Shown: positions 1 through 10,429 of the stretch, one piece after another
Layout: each line of letters begins with the position of its first letter
How positions within the stretch are numbered: position 1 is the first letter of the stretch
Assembly (NCBI GenBank): GCA_033032865.1
Contig: JAWHQI010000329.1
Coordinates: 2,790,001-2,854,000 of the forward strand
Length of the DNA: 64,000 nt
Source of the DNA: Dactylorhiza incarnata
Taxonomy: Eukaryota; Streptophyta; Magnoliopsida; Asparagales; Orchidaceae
Direction: 5' to 3'
Translations under genes and position numbers: made by a program
The notes under the pieces: generated by a model
Told to the model about the DNA's origin: nothing
Databases searched by the model: none
What the model saw: only the letters and a program-made list of their open reading frames with translations

Positions 1-453
1 CGGAACCCGGAGATCTCCTTCAACGTTTGAAGACCTTCATCAGCACTCGAAGACCTCCTTCAACCTTCGAAGAACTCCTTCGTCGCTTGAAGACCACCAT
101 CGTCGCTTGAAGATCTTCTGCGGACTTTGAAGACTTCCCGGCCAAGAAAAGTACTTAGTTTTTCTGAGAGATGGCCTGTCACCCTCAGAGACATTCATTC
201 AACTACAATTGTAACGGGAGCTGCCTGTCGCTCCCGATTCTCGCACCATTACTTGCAACGCTCCACCACATAGTGAAATTTGGTCGGCGTTGATCCGACC
301 ACGTGGTTTTTCACCATTTCCGGGTTTTCCACGGTAAAAATGTCTTCTTGCCACCTGTTCGTTCTCTCTGTGACTGCTTGCGCGCTCGGTTCACTCGCGG
401 GCTAAGACGGTTCGATTCGCCCGGTCTGAAAGAACGTTGAGCGACCCGCAACA
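1..453 (+). repeat. Element A 5' LTR, 3' portion only
   Basis: These 453 bases align without gaps to 11831-12283, the end of A's 3' LTR, with about 13 differences by eye. The segment starts inside imperfect GAAGATCTCCTTC-type repeats and ends in CCCGCAACA, followed directly by the primer-binding site. The upstream part of the LTR (about 1.5 kb, judged from the 3' copy) lies left of the window. Confidence 0.92.
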
Positions 454-454
454 G

Positions 455-473
455 TTTGGCGCCGTCTGTGGGA
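455..473 (+). promoter_or_regulatory. Element A primer-binding site
   Basis: TTTGGCGCCGTCTGTGGGA begins one base after the LTR end. TGGCGCC-type primer sites are usual in plant Tat/Athila Gypsy elements, where minus-strand synthesis is primed by a tRNA other than initiator Met. I cannot name the tRNA with certainty. Confidence 0.7.
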
Positions 474-548
474 AAGGTGTTCCCCAAACTCTGCAAAAGC
501 TTTTCGAAGACAGTATTCGCCTCGCGGCAATACTCGTGACTGACAGCA

Positions 549-2208
549 ATGGCAAGAAGAAGTGCTCGCACCACTGATGTTTCCATCCCTGAAGGACGCG
601 TCGATCCCGCTCCATCCCATTCACTCATCAACGCACCTCCTGTCGAAGAAGTCCCTTTAGCGCCCGTTGCCACGCTAGAAGGGCGTATACGCCAGATGGA
701 AGATCAGCAAACTAAAATGCTGTCTCTTCTCAGAAACCTCGGAGCCCCGCAAGGTCCTGCTCCACCTGCCGCTCCAATCATCCCGCCTCCCTTGGTCCCT
801 GATCACGCTCCATTGGGAGAAGCTGCTCAAGAAGGAGAAACATATGAAGAAGAATACTCGGATGCTGCCAGCTCCGCGCATCCAGTCCGCCCCGCTAGGG
901 GAGCTAGAGGAGAACCCCTCCACCACCAGCAAGGAGGGATAGGATCGAGTCGAACAAGCCATAGGAAGGCCCACTCGCGAGGAGATATGCGACGTGATAG
1001 CTGAAGAGTACGGACAGGCCGGACGTCGGGGCATCTTCGCCCGCCGCCCCCTACGTCGCGGCTCCCCGCTCACACAACAAATCTTGGACCATCCAATTCC
1101 GCACGGCTTCAAGCTTCCCAAAATCGAGACATTCGATGGGATGGACGATCCCCTGGAGCACGTCAACCATTTTACCACCATCATGCGGATCTACAACGCC
1201 GCTGATCAGCTCCTCTGTCAAGTGTTTCCGGCAACACTCAGGGGGCAGGCACGCACTTGGTTTCATTCCCTGCGGGATGGATCCGTCATCAACTTCACCG
1301 AGCTCGCACAGCAGTTTACGGACCAATTCGTCGCTAACCGAAGAATCGTTCGAGATCCCTTACATCTTTCAGGGATTCGCCAGAACGAAGGAGAGACCCT
1401 CAAGGACTTTTTCCGTCGCTTCACGGCCGAGGCGCGACAAATCCCAGGGGTTGATCCCGAGCTTCTGCGCGGCGTTTTCCTGGGGGGACTTCGCCCAAGC
1501 GGATTTTACTCCGCTATGATGAGGGAGACAGTACCAAGCTATCCAGATCTGGTGCACCGAGTGGAGGCACAGATAGCAGCGGACGAAGCGATCGAAGCTC
1601 ACCGCCGACAATTTGAAGGAGTGGTAAAGAGAAAGAGAGAAGAGGCAGTCCCGAAGCAGCAAGAGGAGCGCCAAGAAAATTTACGTCAGCAAGACCGTCC
1701 TGAGAACAGGCCCCCCAGAACCTACCAGGAGTACGCACCGCTCAATACCTCCCGCACAAACGTACTCTACGCAATACAGGATAACCCGACACTACAAAGG
1801 CCAAGAGAACTTCCCCAGGGCAGGGGAAATCAGTCAAAGTACTGTGAGTTCCACCGAGGTGCAGGACACACCACCGAGGAATGCATCAAACTCAAAGACG
1901 AGATAGAGCGTCTCATTCGACAAGGTATCCTCAGAAGGTTCTTACAGGACCAGACGCAAAATCATCCCGCAAACAGAGAACAGCTGCCTGCTCGACAAGG
2001 CGCGCAGGGCGACAGACAAGTAGTATGGGTGGTGGAAACCATCTCAAGTGTCCCGTTCCCCACCGACAATTCCATTACCCTGCCGGCAGAGACGATCAGC
2101 TTCGGGGATGAAGATTTAAAGGGACTGCTCATCCCGCACCAGGATCCATTGGTCATCAGCGCAGAGATCGGCAACCCCAGCTTCCGCGTCAAACCGATAT
2201 TATGGTAG
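549..2208 (+). pseudogene. Element A gag (frameshifted)
   Basis: Gag forms the particle that packages retrotransposon RNA. An N-terminal stretch is open from ATG 549 to 1004, and the main gag is open in another frame from 994 to 2208. The protein similarity already runs in the second frame at about 949 (EEICDVIAEEYG), while a TAG in that frame lies at 940, so one frameshift falls between about 930 and 949. The main part carries the plant retrotransposon gag core (FDGMDDPLEHVNHF, ARTWFHSL, LKDFFRRFTAEARQ) and a zinc knuckle C-x2-H-x4-H-x4-C at about 1843-1885. A charged region links the two. The end overlaps the protease start in a different frame. Confidence 0.85.
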
Positions 2209-2639
2209 ACAACGGCAGCTCCATCAACGTCATGTTCATGACCGCTCTCCTCAGCATGAAGATCCTACCGGAAAGTCTCCAACCAGCTTCTGGACCAATC
2301 TATGGCTTCAACGGCAGTCCTGTCCCGGTTAAGGGAACCATCACTCTCCCTGTTACCCTAGGAGATTTCCCTAGGAGGTCTACCCGCGACGTGTAGTTCG
2401 TGGTAATCGAGACAGAATCGCCTTACAACGCGATTTTCGGTCGACCGTTGCAGGCCCTATTTGGAGTTATCCCGTCCATCCCACACCTCGCAATGAAGTT
2501 TGTCACCCCATGGGGAATTGGAGTTGTTCGTGGAAACCAGGAAGCAGCACGCGCGTGCTATCTGCAACAAATAGAGCCTGGACAAGGAGCCGCCTGTGCG
2601 CCACCACATCCAGAAACCTGGAGACCCAAAAGGAGCTAG
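2202..2639 (+). pseudogene. Element A aspartic protease (stop and frameshift)
   Basis: This segment encodes the retrotransposon aspartic protease that would cut the polyprotein. The catalytic motif is VDNGSS at its start, followed by GFNGSPVPVKG and YNAIFGRP, all in Tat protease order. It lies in a different frame from gag, and the join at 2202-2208 is one base out of phase. A TAG at 2394-2396 interrupts it in front of FVVIE. Past the protease core the frame ends at 2639 with no sign of reverse transcriptase. It is a remnant that was probably once joined to a pol gene. Confidence 0.8.
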
Positions 2640-2851
2640 GAATGGGGCAGAAATGTCTTACTATATTCCAAACTCGTCAAATTGTCTTTAAGAACTCTTG
2701 TTTGTAATAGTTATTCTAGACAAGTTGTAAGTCTACGCTTACGCAAGAACGATTGTGTGTTAAATTTCGAAATGTTTTCTCTGCTTCAAGCCCTGCTATT
2801 CAAACACAGTTAAGATCAACTGCAAGCAGCGCCAAATGTTGTAATAGCAAT
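2640..2851. other. Non-coding spacer in element A
   Basis: About 210 bases join the protease remnant to the 179-bp array. I see no ORF, RNA gene or clear repeat. Confidence 0.5.
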
Positions 2852-3670
2852 GACATCCCCCAGGTCGGTTAAGCGAACCTCCCACTACCCGGCTCAAATC
2901 GCTCGCCATTCGCCCACGTAGTAGGTTCCGACACCACCTGGGCCTCGGCCTCTAAATCGCGTCGCCAGGGCCTGCCCCCCTCGCGCTCGCAAACTGTTCG
3001 AAGCGTCTGCCCTTCACCGCTTTTGTCAACGACATCCCCCAGGCCGGTTAAGCGAACCTCCCACTACCCGGCTCGAATCGCTCGCCATTCGCCCACGTAG
3101 TAGGTTCCGACACCACCTGGGTCTCGTCCTCTAAAATGCGTCGCCAGGGCCTGCCCCCCTCGCGCTCGCAAACGGTTCGAAGCGTTTGCCCTTCACCGCT
3201 TCTATCAACGACATCCCCCAGGCCGGTTAAGAGAACCTCCCACTACCTGGCTCGAATCGCTCGCCATTCGCCCACATAGTAAGTTCCGACACCACCTGGG
3301 TCTCGTCCTCTAAAACCCGTCGCCAGGGCCTGCCCCCCTCGCGCTCGCAAACGGTTCGAAGCGTCTGCCCTTCACCGCTTCTCTCAACGACATCCCTCAG
3401 GCCGGTTAAGCGAACCTCCCACTACCCGGCTCGAATCGCTCGCCATTCGCCCACGTAGTAGGTTCCGACACCACCCGGGTCTCGTCCTCTAAAACGCGTC
3501 GTCGGGGCCTGCCCCTCTCGCGCTCGCAAACGGTTCGAAGTGTCTGCCCTTCACCGATACTATCAACGACATCCCCAGGTCGGTTATGCGAACCTCCCAC
3601 TACCCGGCTCGAATTGCTCGTCATTCGCCCTCGTAGTAGGTTCCGACACCACCTGAGTCTCGTCCTCTAA
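2852..3670 (+). repeat. 179-bp tandem repeat array in element A
   Basis: Copies starting GACATCCC begin at 2852, 3031, 3210, 3389 and 3568, exactly 179 bases apart; the last is cut short near 3670. Copies differ by a few per cent and each contains a CCTCCCACTACCCGGCTCGAA core and a CGCTCGCAAAC segment. The array sits between the last coding region and the minus-strand ORF. Element D has a 98-bp array in the equivalent place. Confidence 0.95.
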
Positions 3671-3743
3671 ACGCCAACCCCATGAGAGAAGAACATAGTT
3701 TGCCGAGCAAAACATTGGTTCAAACACCGCAAAAACTCCACTA

Positions 3744-4019
3744 CTATAAGAGCTGAAAACAAGAACAGTTGTACAAACGACGCAACCCGCCAACAACCTT
3801 CAGCTCGGCAGCCCGCTCCGGCGAAGAAAGGCGTTCCACCTCCATCTTCAGAGACACCAACTCGGCCCCAAGACGAGTTACTGTAGCTCGCAAATCCTCC
3901 AACAAATGAGCCGAACCCCTCACAAGGGCCTTCTCCGTACGAACTTCAGCACGGGACTTCTCCAGCTCCACCGCAACGCCCAGATCACACCAAAAGATTA
4001 CAAAATCCTCGCACTTCAT
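3744..4019 (-). CDS. Minus-strand coiled-coil ORF of element A
   Basis: This is a 91-codon ORF on the strand opposite gag, between the tandem array and the polypurine tract. Its middle (about residues 17-75) is rich in Glu, Leu, Arg and Ala with heptad-like spacing (VELEKSRAEVRTEKALV, LEDLRATVTRLGAELVSLK), so a coiled coil is likely. Extra antisense ORFs between pol and the 3' LTR are known in the Tat lineage. The ORF ends in weakly coding sequence, and a splice donor in its last third would change the C-terminus. Element B now separates it from A's 3' LTR. I do not recognise a function, and expression is unproven. Confidence 0.5.
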   Translation of the reverse strand: MKCEDFVIFWCDLGVAVELEKSRAEVRTEKALVRGSAHLLEDLRATVTRLGAELVSLKMEVERLSSPERAAELKVVGGLRRLYNCSCFQLL

Positions 4020-4043
4020 CGAGCAACAATAAAGAACTCCGAG

Positions 4044-4739
4044 TGTTGACGCCAGGAAAATCCTGACCTCAAGATTCGGATCAATGCAGCCCGAGGTTAC
4101 TGATCCTGCGGTCCAACTCCACGGCTCTGATAGCTAAAATAGGAGAGAGAAAATGACTAAGCACACCGCAGGTGCTCCAGCAGGGAGGTCCCACCACATA
4201 CCCGGAAGTTTGGGAGAAACTTCCCCTCCGCAACCAAAAGCTGGGCGAGGTACTAGACGGGCATGGATTTGGCGAGTATCCAACTTGGGGGGACCTCGAC
4301 CACTTCCCAAAAGTGCCATTTCTAGTACCCCTGGGGGTCTATTTATAGAGAAATCCTAGGGGGGGTACAGGCGAGTATACTGCCTCTGCTCGCGAGTTAC
4401 AAGGGCTACTCGCCCATACTCGCGAGATACTCGCCCATACTCGCGAGATACTCGCCCATTGCTCGCCATACTCGCCCCTTGCTCGCCATACTCGCCCCTT
4501 GCTCGCCATACTCGCCCCTTGCTCGCCATACTCGCCCCTTGCTCGCCATACTCGCCCCTTGCTCGCCATACTCGCCCCTTGCTCGCCATACTCGCCCCTT
4601 GCTCGCCCAGCTCGCATCTTGCTCTTGCTGGCTGAGTTGCCTTGTGTCTTGGACTGCCGGCTCCTGTGCTGACCCTTTGACCTTGACTTCAGCCTACGTG
4701 GCTTTGAATGGGCCTACCTCGGAGAATGAGGGTTGTACA
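4044..4739 (-). repeat. Element B 3' LTR
   Basis: On the minus strand it runs from TGTACAACCC to GTCAACA, 696 bases, the same length as the copy at 8173-8868. About ten positions differ, half of them in the 20-bp array. It holds seven copies of GCTCGCCATACTCGCCCCTT (4461-4600) and a minus-strand TATA box near 4330-4338. Downstream of the TATA box is a 61-codon minus-strand ORF (4319-4134) that also occurs in the other LTR; it is probably fortuitous. Confidence 0.9.
4461..4600. repeat. 20-bp minisatellite (7 copies) in B LTR
   Basis: GCTCGCCATACTCGCCCCTT is repeated head to tail every 20 bases from 4461. The matching block in the other LTR, 8610-8729, has six copies. Confidence 0.95.
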
Positions 4740-4759
4740 CAATCCCCGCTCTTTGCGAG
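4740..4759 (-). promoter_or_regulatory. Element B polypurine tract
   Basis: Read on the minus strand, CTCGCAAAGAGCGGGGATTG lies directly before the LTR start TGTACAACCC. The same 20 bases precede D's 3' LTR at 49984-50003, and a second copy is at 8869-8888. The AAAGAGCGGGGA core is the likely plus-strand primer. Confidence 0.8.
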
Positions 4760-4824
4760 TAACGTAGTTGCTCGGAAAGAATCATCCAACCCTTATTCGA
4801 CGAGCTGTCTTTCTGGCGAGAAAA

Positions 4825-5495
4825 GGTCGACACCTCACTGGAGTCGAGCTCAACTGGAAGCGGATACAAGGTCGACACCTTCTAGGAGCCGAGCTCAACT
4901 AGAGGCAGATACAAGGTCGACACCTTCTAGGAGCCGAGCTCAACTAGAGGCGGAGAGAAGGTCGACACCTCGCAGGAGCCGAGCTCAACTGGAGGCGGAT
5001 ACAAGGTCGACACCTTCTAGGAGCCGAGCTCAACTAGAGGCGGAGAGAAGGTCGACACCTCGCAGGAGCCGAGCTCAACTGGAGGCGGATACAAGGTCGA
5101 CACCTTCTAGGAGCCGAGCTCAACTAGAGGTGAAGAGAAGGTCGACACCTCGCAGGAGCCGAGCTCAACTGGAGGCGGATACAAGGTCGACACATTCTAG
5201 GAGCCGAGCTCAACTAGAGGCGGAGAGAAGGTCGACACCTTCTAGGAGCCGAGCTCAACTAGAGGTGAAGAGAAGGTCGACACCTCGCAGGAGCGGAGCT
5301 CAACTAGAGGCGGAGACAAGGTCGACACCTTCTAGGAGCCGAGCTCAACTAGAGGCGGATACAAGGTCGACACCTTCTAGGAGCCGAGCTCAACTAGAGG
5401 CGGAGAGAAGGTCGACACCTCGCAGGAGCCGAGATCAACTAGAGGCGGAGAGAAGGTCGACACCTCGCAGGAGCCGAGCTCAACTAGAGGTGGAG
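4825..5495. repeat. 45-bp minisatellite array 1 (about 15 copies)
   Basis: The unit runs GGTCGACACC, TTCTAGGAGC or TCGCAGGAGC, CGAGCTCAACTAGAGG, then CGGATACAA or CGGAGAGAA. The 45-base period keeps one frame, and on the plus strand every copy is open, giving a 391-codon ORF (4479-5654) with an Arg/Ser/Thr-rich 15-residue repeat. On the minus strand many copies carry TAG. Unit variants alternate, which suggests spread as multi-copy blocks. I read it as non-coding. Confidence 0.95.
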
Positions 5496-8151
5496 AGGTC
5501 CAAGGGGACAAACCATCCCGAGGCCTCCATCCTATTGCGTTTGCTGAATGCTGATCGGTCAAATCGATCATCTCTTCGTCAAGCTGGGGGGTTGGCGTCC
5601 GGACTCTCTTCTGATAACCTCTCCAGCCGGATGGGAAGTGCAGTCAGGGGGTAACTCGGCCAACGTGCATGGGGGGAGCTGATCTCGACCGTCAATGCAG
5701 AGGCTTGGTCTTAGGAGGACTCTCTCCCGAGGCGCTATCCCACCACCCGACTTGGGTTTTTACGAGAGTCGAGTCGGAGACCTGTCCCCAATCGGTCGCC
5801 AGGTTGCAGAAGAGTCTTCATACTATCACTCAACAATCAGAGGGGATTAACCGCACCAACCCATATGATTGGAATAAAATACAAGAGATATTAGGCTTTG
5901 TCGCAAGAGGTCAAATGACACCTTTATACAAGGGTCCCTCAGTCAGGTAAATCGATCATCGCTTCGACGAGTTGGGAGGTCGGCGTCCAGACTTTCTCCT
6001 GATAATCTCACCAGTCGGATGAGAAATGCAGTCGGTGGGAACCGCGGCCAACGTGCAAGGGGGGAGCTGATCTCGGCCGTCATTGCAGAGGCTTGGACTT
6101 AGGGGGACGTATACCGAGGCATTGTCCCATCACCCATTCTGGATTTTACGAGAATCAAGTCGGAGGCTCTTTTCCCAACCTGTCGTGGAGATCGGTTTCA
6201 CCTACTTCAAAAAGCTCTTGCCAGAAGAGAAAAACAACTCTCGCGGCCCATGTTTCAGGGGGAGAGGAATTTTTATTTAAATGGAATAAACACAAGGAGG
6301 GGGAGAATAGACCTTCCCGCTCAGGGATAGAACCTTTTCAGGTCATTGCCGCTCCAGGTATTCCCAAGCGATTCCCCTTCATGATTCTACAGGCGGTCTC
6401 TGCCAGTCTCGAATGCCTCTTGAACGATGAAAGATCCCTCCTAGTTTAGTTCGAGCTTCTCGATGACAAGTGATCTCCTTGTTGAGCCTTTAGGTACTTC
6501 TGAGCAGTTCTTCATCTCATAGAACACACCATGAAGGGGACTGACAGTCGGGGAGGTTCCAAAGGAACACATCACCACGAGGTCTCCATCCTACTTGGGT
6601 GTTGCTGAAGGATGACGTCAAGTAGGGACTGACAGTCAGGGAGGTTCCAAAAGAACACACCATCCCGAGGTCTCCATCCTACTTGGGTGTTGAATGCCGA
6701 CCAAACCTGTTTCCTTATGAGTAAGACCCCTCATGGATCATAGCCGACGGAAGGAGATCATCGGGAGTAAGGAGCTTGCAGAATACCAAGCTTGGAGACG
6801 TCATGAGTAAGCAGTCTCATGGAACATAAGTCCTTGATGAAGATCATCGCGAGTATGAGCTCGCGGAATCTTAGCTTGAAGACGTCACGAGTAAACATCC
6901 TCGTGGAATATACGCCCTTGATGAAGATCATCGCGAGTATGAGCTCGCTGAATCCTAGCTTTGAAAATCACCGTGACTAGGAGCTCGCCGAGCATCAACT
7001 TGGAGGCCTCGCGAGTAGTTTGCTGAAGAAGACCATCGCGACTAGGAGCTCGCCGAGCATCAACTTGGAGACCTCGCGAGTAGCTTTATGTGCTTTCCCT
7101 TGGTGGCGAACTCGTCATGAATCATCCTGTTTGTTAGTCAGACAAAAGCACTCACGGGCTTTACCAAAGCACCCGTCAGTATGATCATGTGTGGAAATCA
7201 TTGACATTGAAGAAGGAGGAAACTGAGGGGAGTAGTGTCCCTTTTTACATAAGACCCCCTACGCAGAGGGTTCGGGGGTTCCGCTGACCTGACGGGGGTC
7301 AAGGGGGCAGCGCCCTTGCGGGGTCGGGGGCAGCGCCCCTGGAAATTTTTTATTTTCCATACTCGCCAGACCTTGAAATCGCCCTTCAGGAACTCGCCAC
7401 TCTTGAACTAGGCACCAGGTTCTCACCACCTTGCGAGTAGAGAACTCACCCTCGCGAGTAGAGAACTCGCTTATGGGCGAGTATAGAAGAATCTTGCTCG
7501 CCTGCATGAAGTCGCCTCATTTGATGCTGCTTGCCTATGTGCGAGTAAGGAAGAAGTTCGCCTATGGGCGAGTATTGAAGGAGCTCGCTTGTGGCCGAGT
7601 ATTGAAGAAGCTCGCTCGCCTGCACGAAGTCGCCTCATTTGATGCTGCTCGCCTATGGGCGAGTAAGGAAGAAGCTCGCCTATGGGCGAGTATTGAGGAG
7701 CTCGCCTATGGCCGAGTATTGAAGAAGCTCGCCTGCCTGCACGAAGTCGCCTATGCCGAGTAACAAGGAAGCTCGCCTATGGGCGAGTAGGGATGGCGAG
7801 TAAGGAAGGATCTCGCCACTATCCAGGAAGCTCGCCTCTCTTCCGAGTAAAGTCGTTGGTCTGAACTTATCTCTGGATCTCGCCTGCAAGAACTCGCCTA
7901 TGGGCGAGTATGGAACTCGCCTATGAGCGAGTATGGAGCTCGCCTGACGATGTCTTTATCTGGAACTCGCCTTTAGTATGTCGCCATCTGGAACTCGCCT
8001 GCATGAAGTTGCCTCTGGAACTCGCCTTCAGGATGTCGCCATCTGGAACTCGCCCAACTTGTCGAATGCTCGCGAGTTGCTGCCTTTGGCCTCCATCTCG
8101 CCACTTTAAGCCATGAAGCCTTCTCGCAAAAATTTCTTCCTCCGACTACGA
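5496..8151 (-). other. Non-coding internal region of element B
   Basis: No long ORF fits a gag or pol. It is built from diverged duplications: a segment at about 5561-5780 returns 388 bases later, an 88-base unit (CTGACAGTCGGGGAGGTTCC) starts at 6541 and 6629, and from about 6780 to 8100 short GCGAG/CTCGC-centred repeats such as CTCGCCTATGGGCGAGTA dominate. A GC-rich patch with GGGGGCAGCGCC lies at about 7265-7345. The region probably serves as packaged RNA only. Confidence 0.7.
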
Positions 8152-8171
8152 TCCACGCTCACCGCACCAAA
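8152..8171 (-). promoter_or_regulatory. Element B primer-binding site
   Basis: On the minus strand, two bases after the LTR end, stands TTTGGTGCGGTGAGCGTGGA. All 20 bases equal D's site at 13592-13611. This links B to D's replication machinery. Confidence 0.85.
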
Positions 8172-8172
8172 G

Positions 8173-8868
8173 TGTTGACGCCAGGAAAATCCTGACCTCA
8201 AGATTCGGATCAATGCAGCCCGAGGTTACTGATCCTGCGGTCCAACTCCACGGCTCTGATAGCTAAAATAGGAGAGAGAAAATGACTAAGCACACCCCAG
8301 GTGCTCCAGCAGGGAGGTCCCACCACGTACCCGGAAGTTTGGGAGAAACTTCCCCTCCGCAACCAAAAGCTGGGCGAGGTACTAGACGGGCATGGATTTG
8401 GCGAGTATCCAACTTGGGGGGACCTCGACCACTTCCCAAAAGTGCCATTTCTAGTACCCCTGGGGGTCTATTTATAGAGAAATCCTAGGGGGGGTACAGG
8501 CGAGTATACTGCCTCTGCTCGCGAGTTACAAGGGCTACTCGCCCATACTCGCGAGATACTCGCCCATACTCGCGAGATACTCGCCCAAGCTCGCCTCTGC
8601 TCGCCCCTTGCTCGCCATACTCGCCCCTTGCTCGCCATACTCGTCCCTTGCTCGCCATACTCGCCCCTTGCTCGCCATACTCGCCCCTTGCTCGCCATAC
8701 TCGCCCCTTGCTCGCCATACTCGCCCCTTGCTCGCCCAGCTCGCATCTTGCTCTTGCTGGCTGAGTTGCCTTGTGTCTTGGATTGTCGGCTCCTGTGCTG
8801 ACCCTTTGACCTTGACTTCAGCCTACGTGGCTTTGAATGGGCCTACCTCGGAGAATGAGGGTTGTACA
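8173..8868 (-). repeat. Element B second LTR copy
   Basis: This 696-base copy pairs with 4044-4739 and is followed on the minus strand by the primer site, so it acts as the 5' LTR of the complete inner unit. It has six copies of the 20-bp repeat (8610-8729), the minus-strand TATA box near 8459-8467 and the same 61-codon ORF (8448-8263). Confidence 0.9.
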
Positions 8869-8953
8869 CAATCCCCGCTCTTTGCGAGTAACGTAGTTGC
8901 TCGGAAAGAATCATCCAACCCTTATTCGACGAGCTGTCTTTCTGGCGAGAAAA

Positions 8954-10202
8954 GGTCGACACCTCATAGGAGGCGAGCTCAACTGGAAGCGGATACAAGG
9001 TCGACACCTTCTAGGAGCCGAGCTCAACTAGAGGCAGATACAAGGTCGACACCTTTTAGGAGCCGAGCTCAACTAGAGGCAGATACAAGGTCGACACCTT
9101 CTAGGAGCCGAGCTCAACTAGAGGCGGAGAGAAGGTCGACACCTTCTAGGAGCCGAGCTCAACTAGAGGTGAAGAGAAGGTCGACACCTCGCAGGAGCCG
9201 AGCTCAACTGGAGGCGGATACAAGGTCGACACCTTCTAGGAGCCGAGCTCAACTAGAGGCGGAGAGAATGTCGACACCTTCTAGGAGCCGAGCTCAACTG
9301 GAGGCGGATACAAGGTCGACACCTTCTAGGAGCCGAGCTCAACTAGAGGTGGAGAGAAGGTCGACACCTTCTAGGAGCCGAGCTCAACTAGAGGCAGATA
9401 CAAGGTCGACACCTTCTAGGAGCCGAGCTCAACTAGAGGCGGAGAGAAGGTCGACACCTTCTAGGAGCCGAGCTCAACTAGAGGTGAAGAGAAGGTCGAC
9501 ACCTCGCAGGAGCCGAGCTCAACTGGAGGCGGATACAAGGTCGACACCTTCTAGGAGCCGAGCTCAACTAAAGGCAGATACAAGGTCGACACCTTCTAGG
9601 AGCCGAGCTCAACTAGAGGCAGATACAAGGTCGACACCTTCTAGGAGCCGAGCTCAACTAGAGGCGGAGAGAAGGTCGACACCTTCTAGGAGCCGAGCTC
9701 AACTAGAGGTGAAGAGAAGGTCGACACCTCGCAGGAGCCGAGCTCAACTGGAGGCGGATACAAGGTCGACACCTTCTAGGAGCCGAGCTCAACTAGAGGC
9801 GGAGAGAATGTCGACACCTTCTAGGAGCCGGGCTCAACTGGAGGCGGATACAAGGTCGACACCTTCTAGGAGCCGAGCTCAACTAGAGGCGGAGAGAAGG
9901 TCGACACCTTCTAGGATCCGAGCTCAACTAGAGGCAGATACAAGGTCGACACCTTCTAGGAGCCGAGCTCAACTAGAGGCGGAGAGAAGGTCGACACCTT
10001 CTAGGAGCCAGCTCAACTAGAGGTGAAGAGAAGGTCGACACCTCGCAGGAGCCGAGGTCAACTGGAGGCGGATACAAGGTCGACACCTTCTAGGAGCCGA
10101 GCTCAACTAGAGGCGGAGAGAAGGTCGACACCTTTTAGGAGCCGAGCTCAACTAGAGGCAGATACAAGGTCGACACCTTCTAGGAGCCGAGCTCAACTAG
10201 AG
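8954..10202. repeat. 45-bp minisatellite array 2 (about 28 copies)
   Basis: Same unit as array 1 and in the same place relative to polypurine tract and LTR, but almost twice as long. A small deletion near 10007 ends the 470-codon plus-strand ORF (8608-10020). The variant order (GATACAA, GAGAGAA, GTGAAGAGAA) recurs in blocks of several units, which points to block duplication. Confidence 0.95.
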
Positions 10203-10285
10203 CCGGCTCCTGTGCTGACCCTTTGACCTTGACTTCAGCCTACTTGGCTTTGAATGGGCCTACCTCGGAGAATGAGGGTTGTACA
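10203..10285 (-). repeat. Truncated outer LTR of element B
   Basis: These 83 bases repeat the first part of the B LTR (compare 4657-4739) with one or two differences, and then run straight into array 2. The outer end matches the LTR start exactly and is followed by the CCGAG target duplication, so this is the true right edge of B. Confidence 0.85.
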
Positions 10286-10290
10286 CCGAG

Positions 10291-10305
10291 GATTTGGGGG
10301 GCAAT
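10291..10305 (+). promoter_or_regulatory. Element A polypurine tract
   Basis: GATTTGGGGGGCAAT precedes the LTR start TGATGGG. A G-run followed by CAAT before TG is typical of plant Tat elements. Confidence 0.75.
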
Positions 10306-10429
10306 TGATGGGTTGTCATACATTATGTAGAGAAATCTGGGCTGCGGTTAAGCAAAAAGCCCCACTCCTCCACTAAGATGGTGGAAGCATGGGCAAAAGA
10401 GGGGAACGAACCGCTCATAACCGCAACCG

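Larger units (their letters stand above)
4044..10285 (-). mobile_element. Element B: inverted non-autonomous LTR retrotransposon nested in A
   Basis: CCGAG at 4039-4043 and again at 10286-10290 is a 5-bp target duplication. On the minus strand the order is: an 83-bp LTR start (10285-10203), a 45-bp array (10202-8954), a polypurine tract (8888-8869), a full LTR (8868-8173), a primer site (8171-8152), a 3.3-kb non-coding internal region with a second 45-bp array, a polypurine tract (4759-4740) and a full LTR (4739-4044). LTR-internal-LTR with extra outer LTR and internal pieces looks like a product of unequal recombination. Primer site, polypurine tract and LTR ends match element D, but no gag or pol is present, so the proteins must come from another element. 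Confidence 0.88.

Noticed and set aside
4134..4319. 61-codon minus-strand ORF behind a TATA box in B LTR (also 8263-8448)
   Set aside because: It lies in the transcribed part of an LTR, resembles nothing known, and its duplication comes from the LTR pair. Noted under the LTRs only.
4825..5495. CRISPR-like regular repeats
   Set aside because: There are no unique spacers; the units abut directly, and the genome is a plant's.
4479..5654. 391-codon plus-strand ORF of Arg/Ser/Thr-rich 15-residue repeats (also 8608-10020, 470 codons)
   Set aside because: It follows from a 45-base period without stops in one frame. It crosses LTR, polypurine tract and array of an inverted element, and has no start context or known family.
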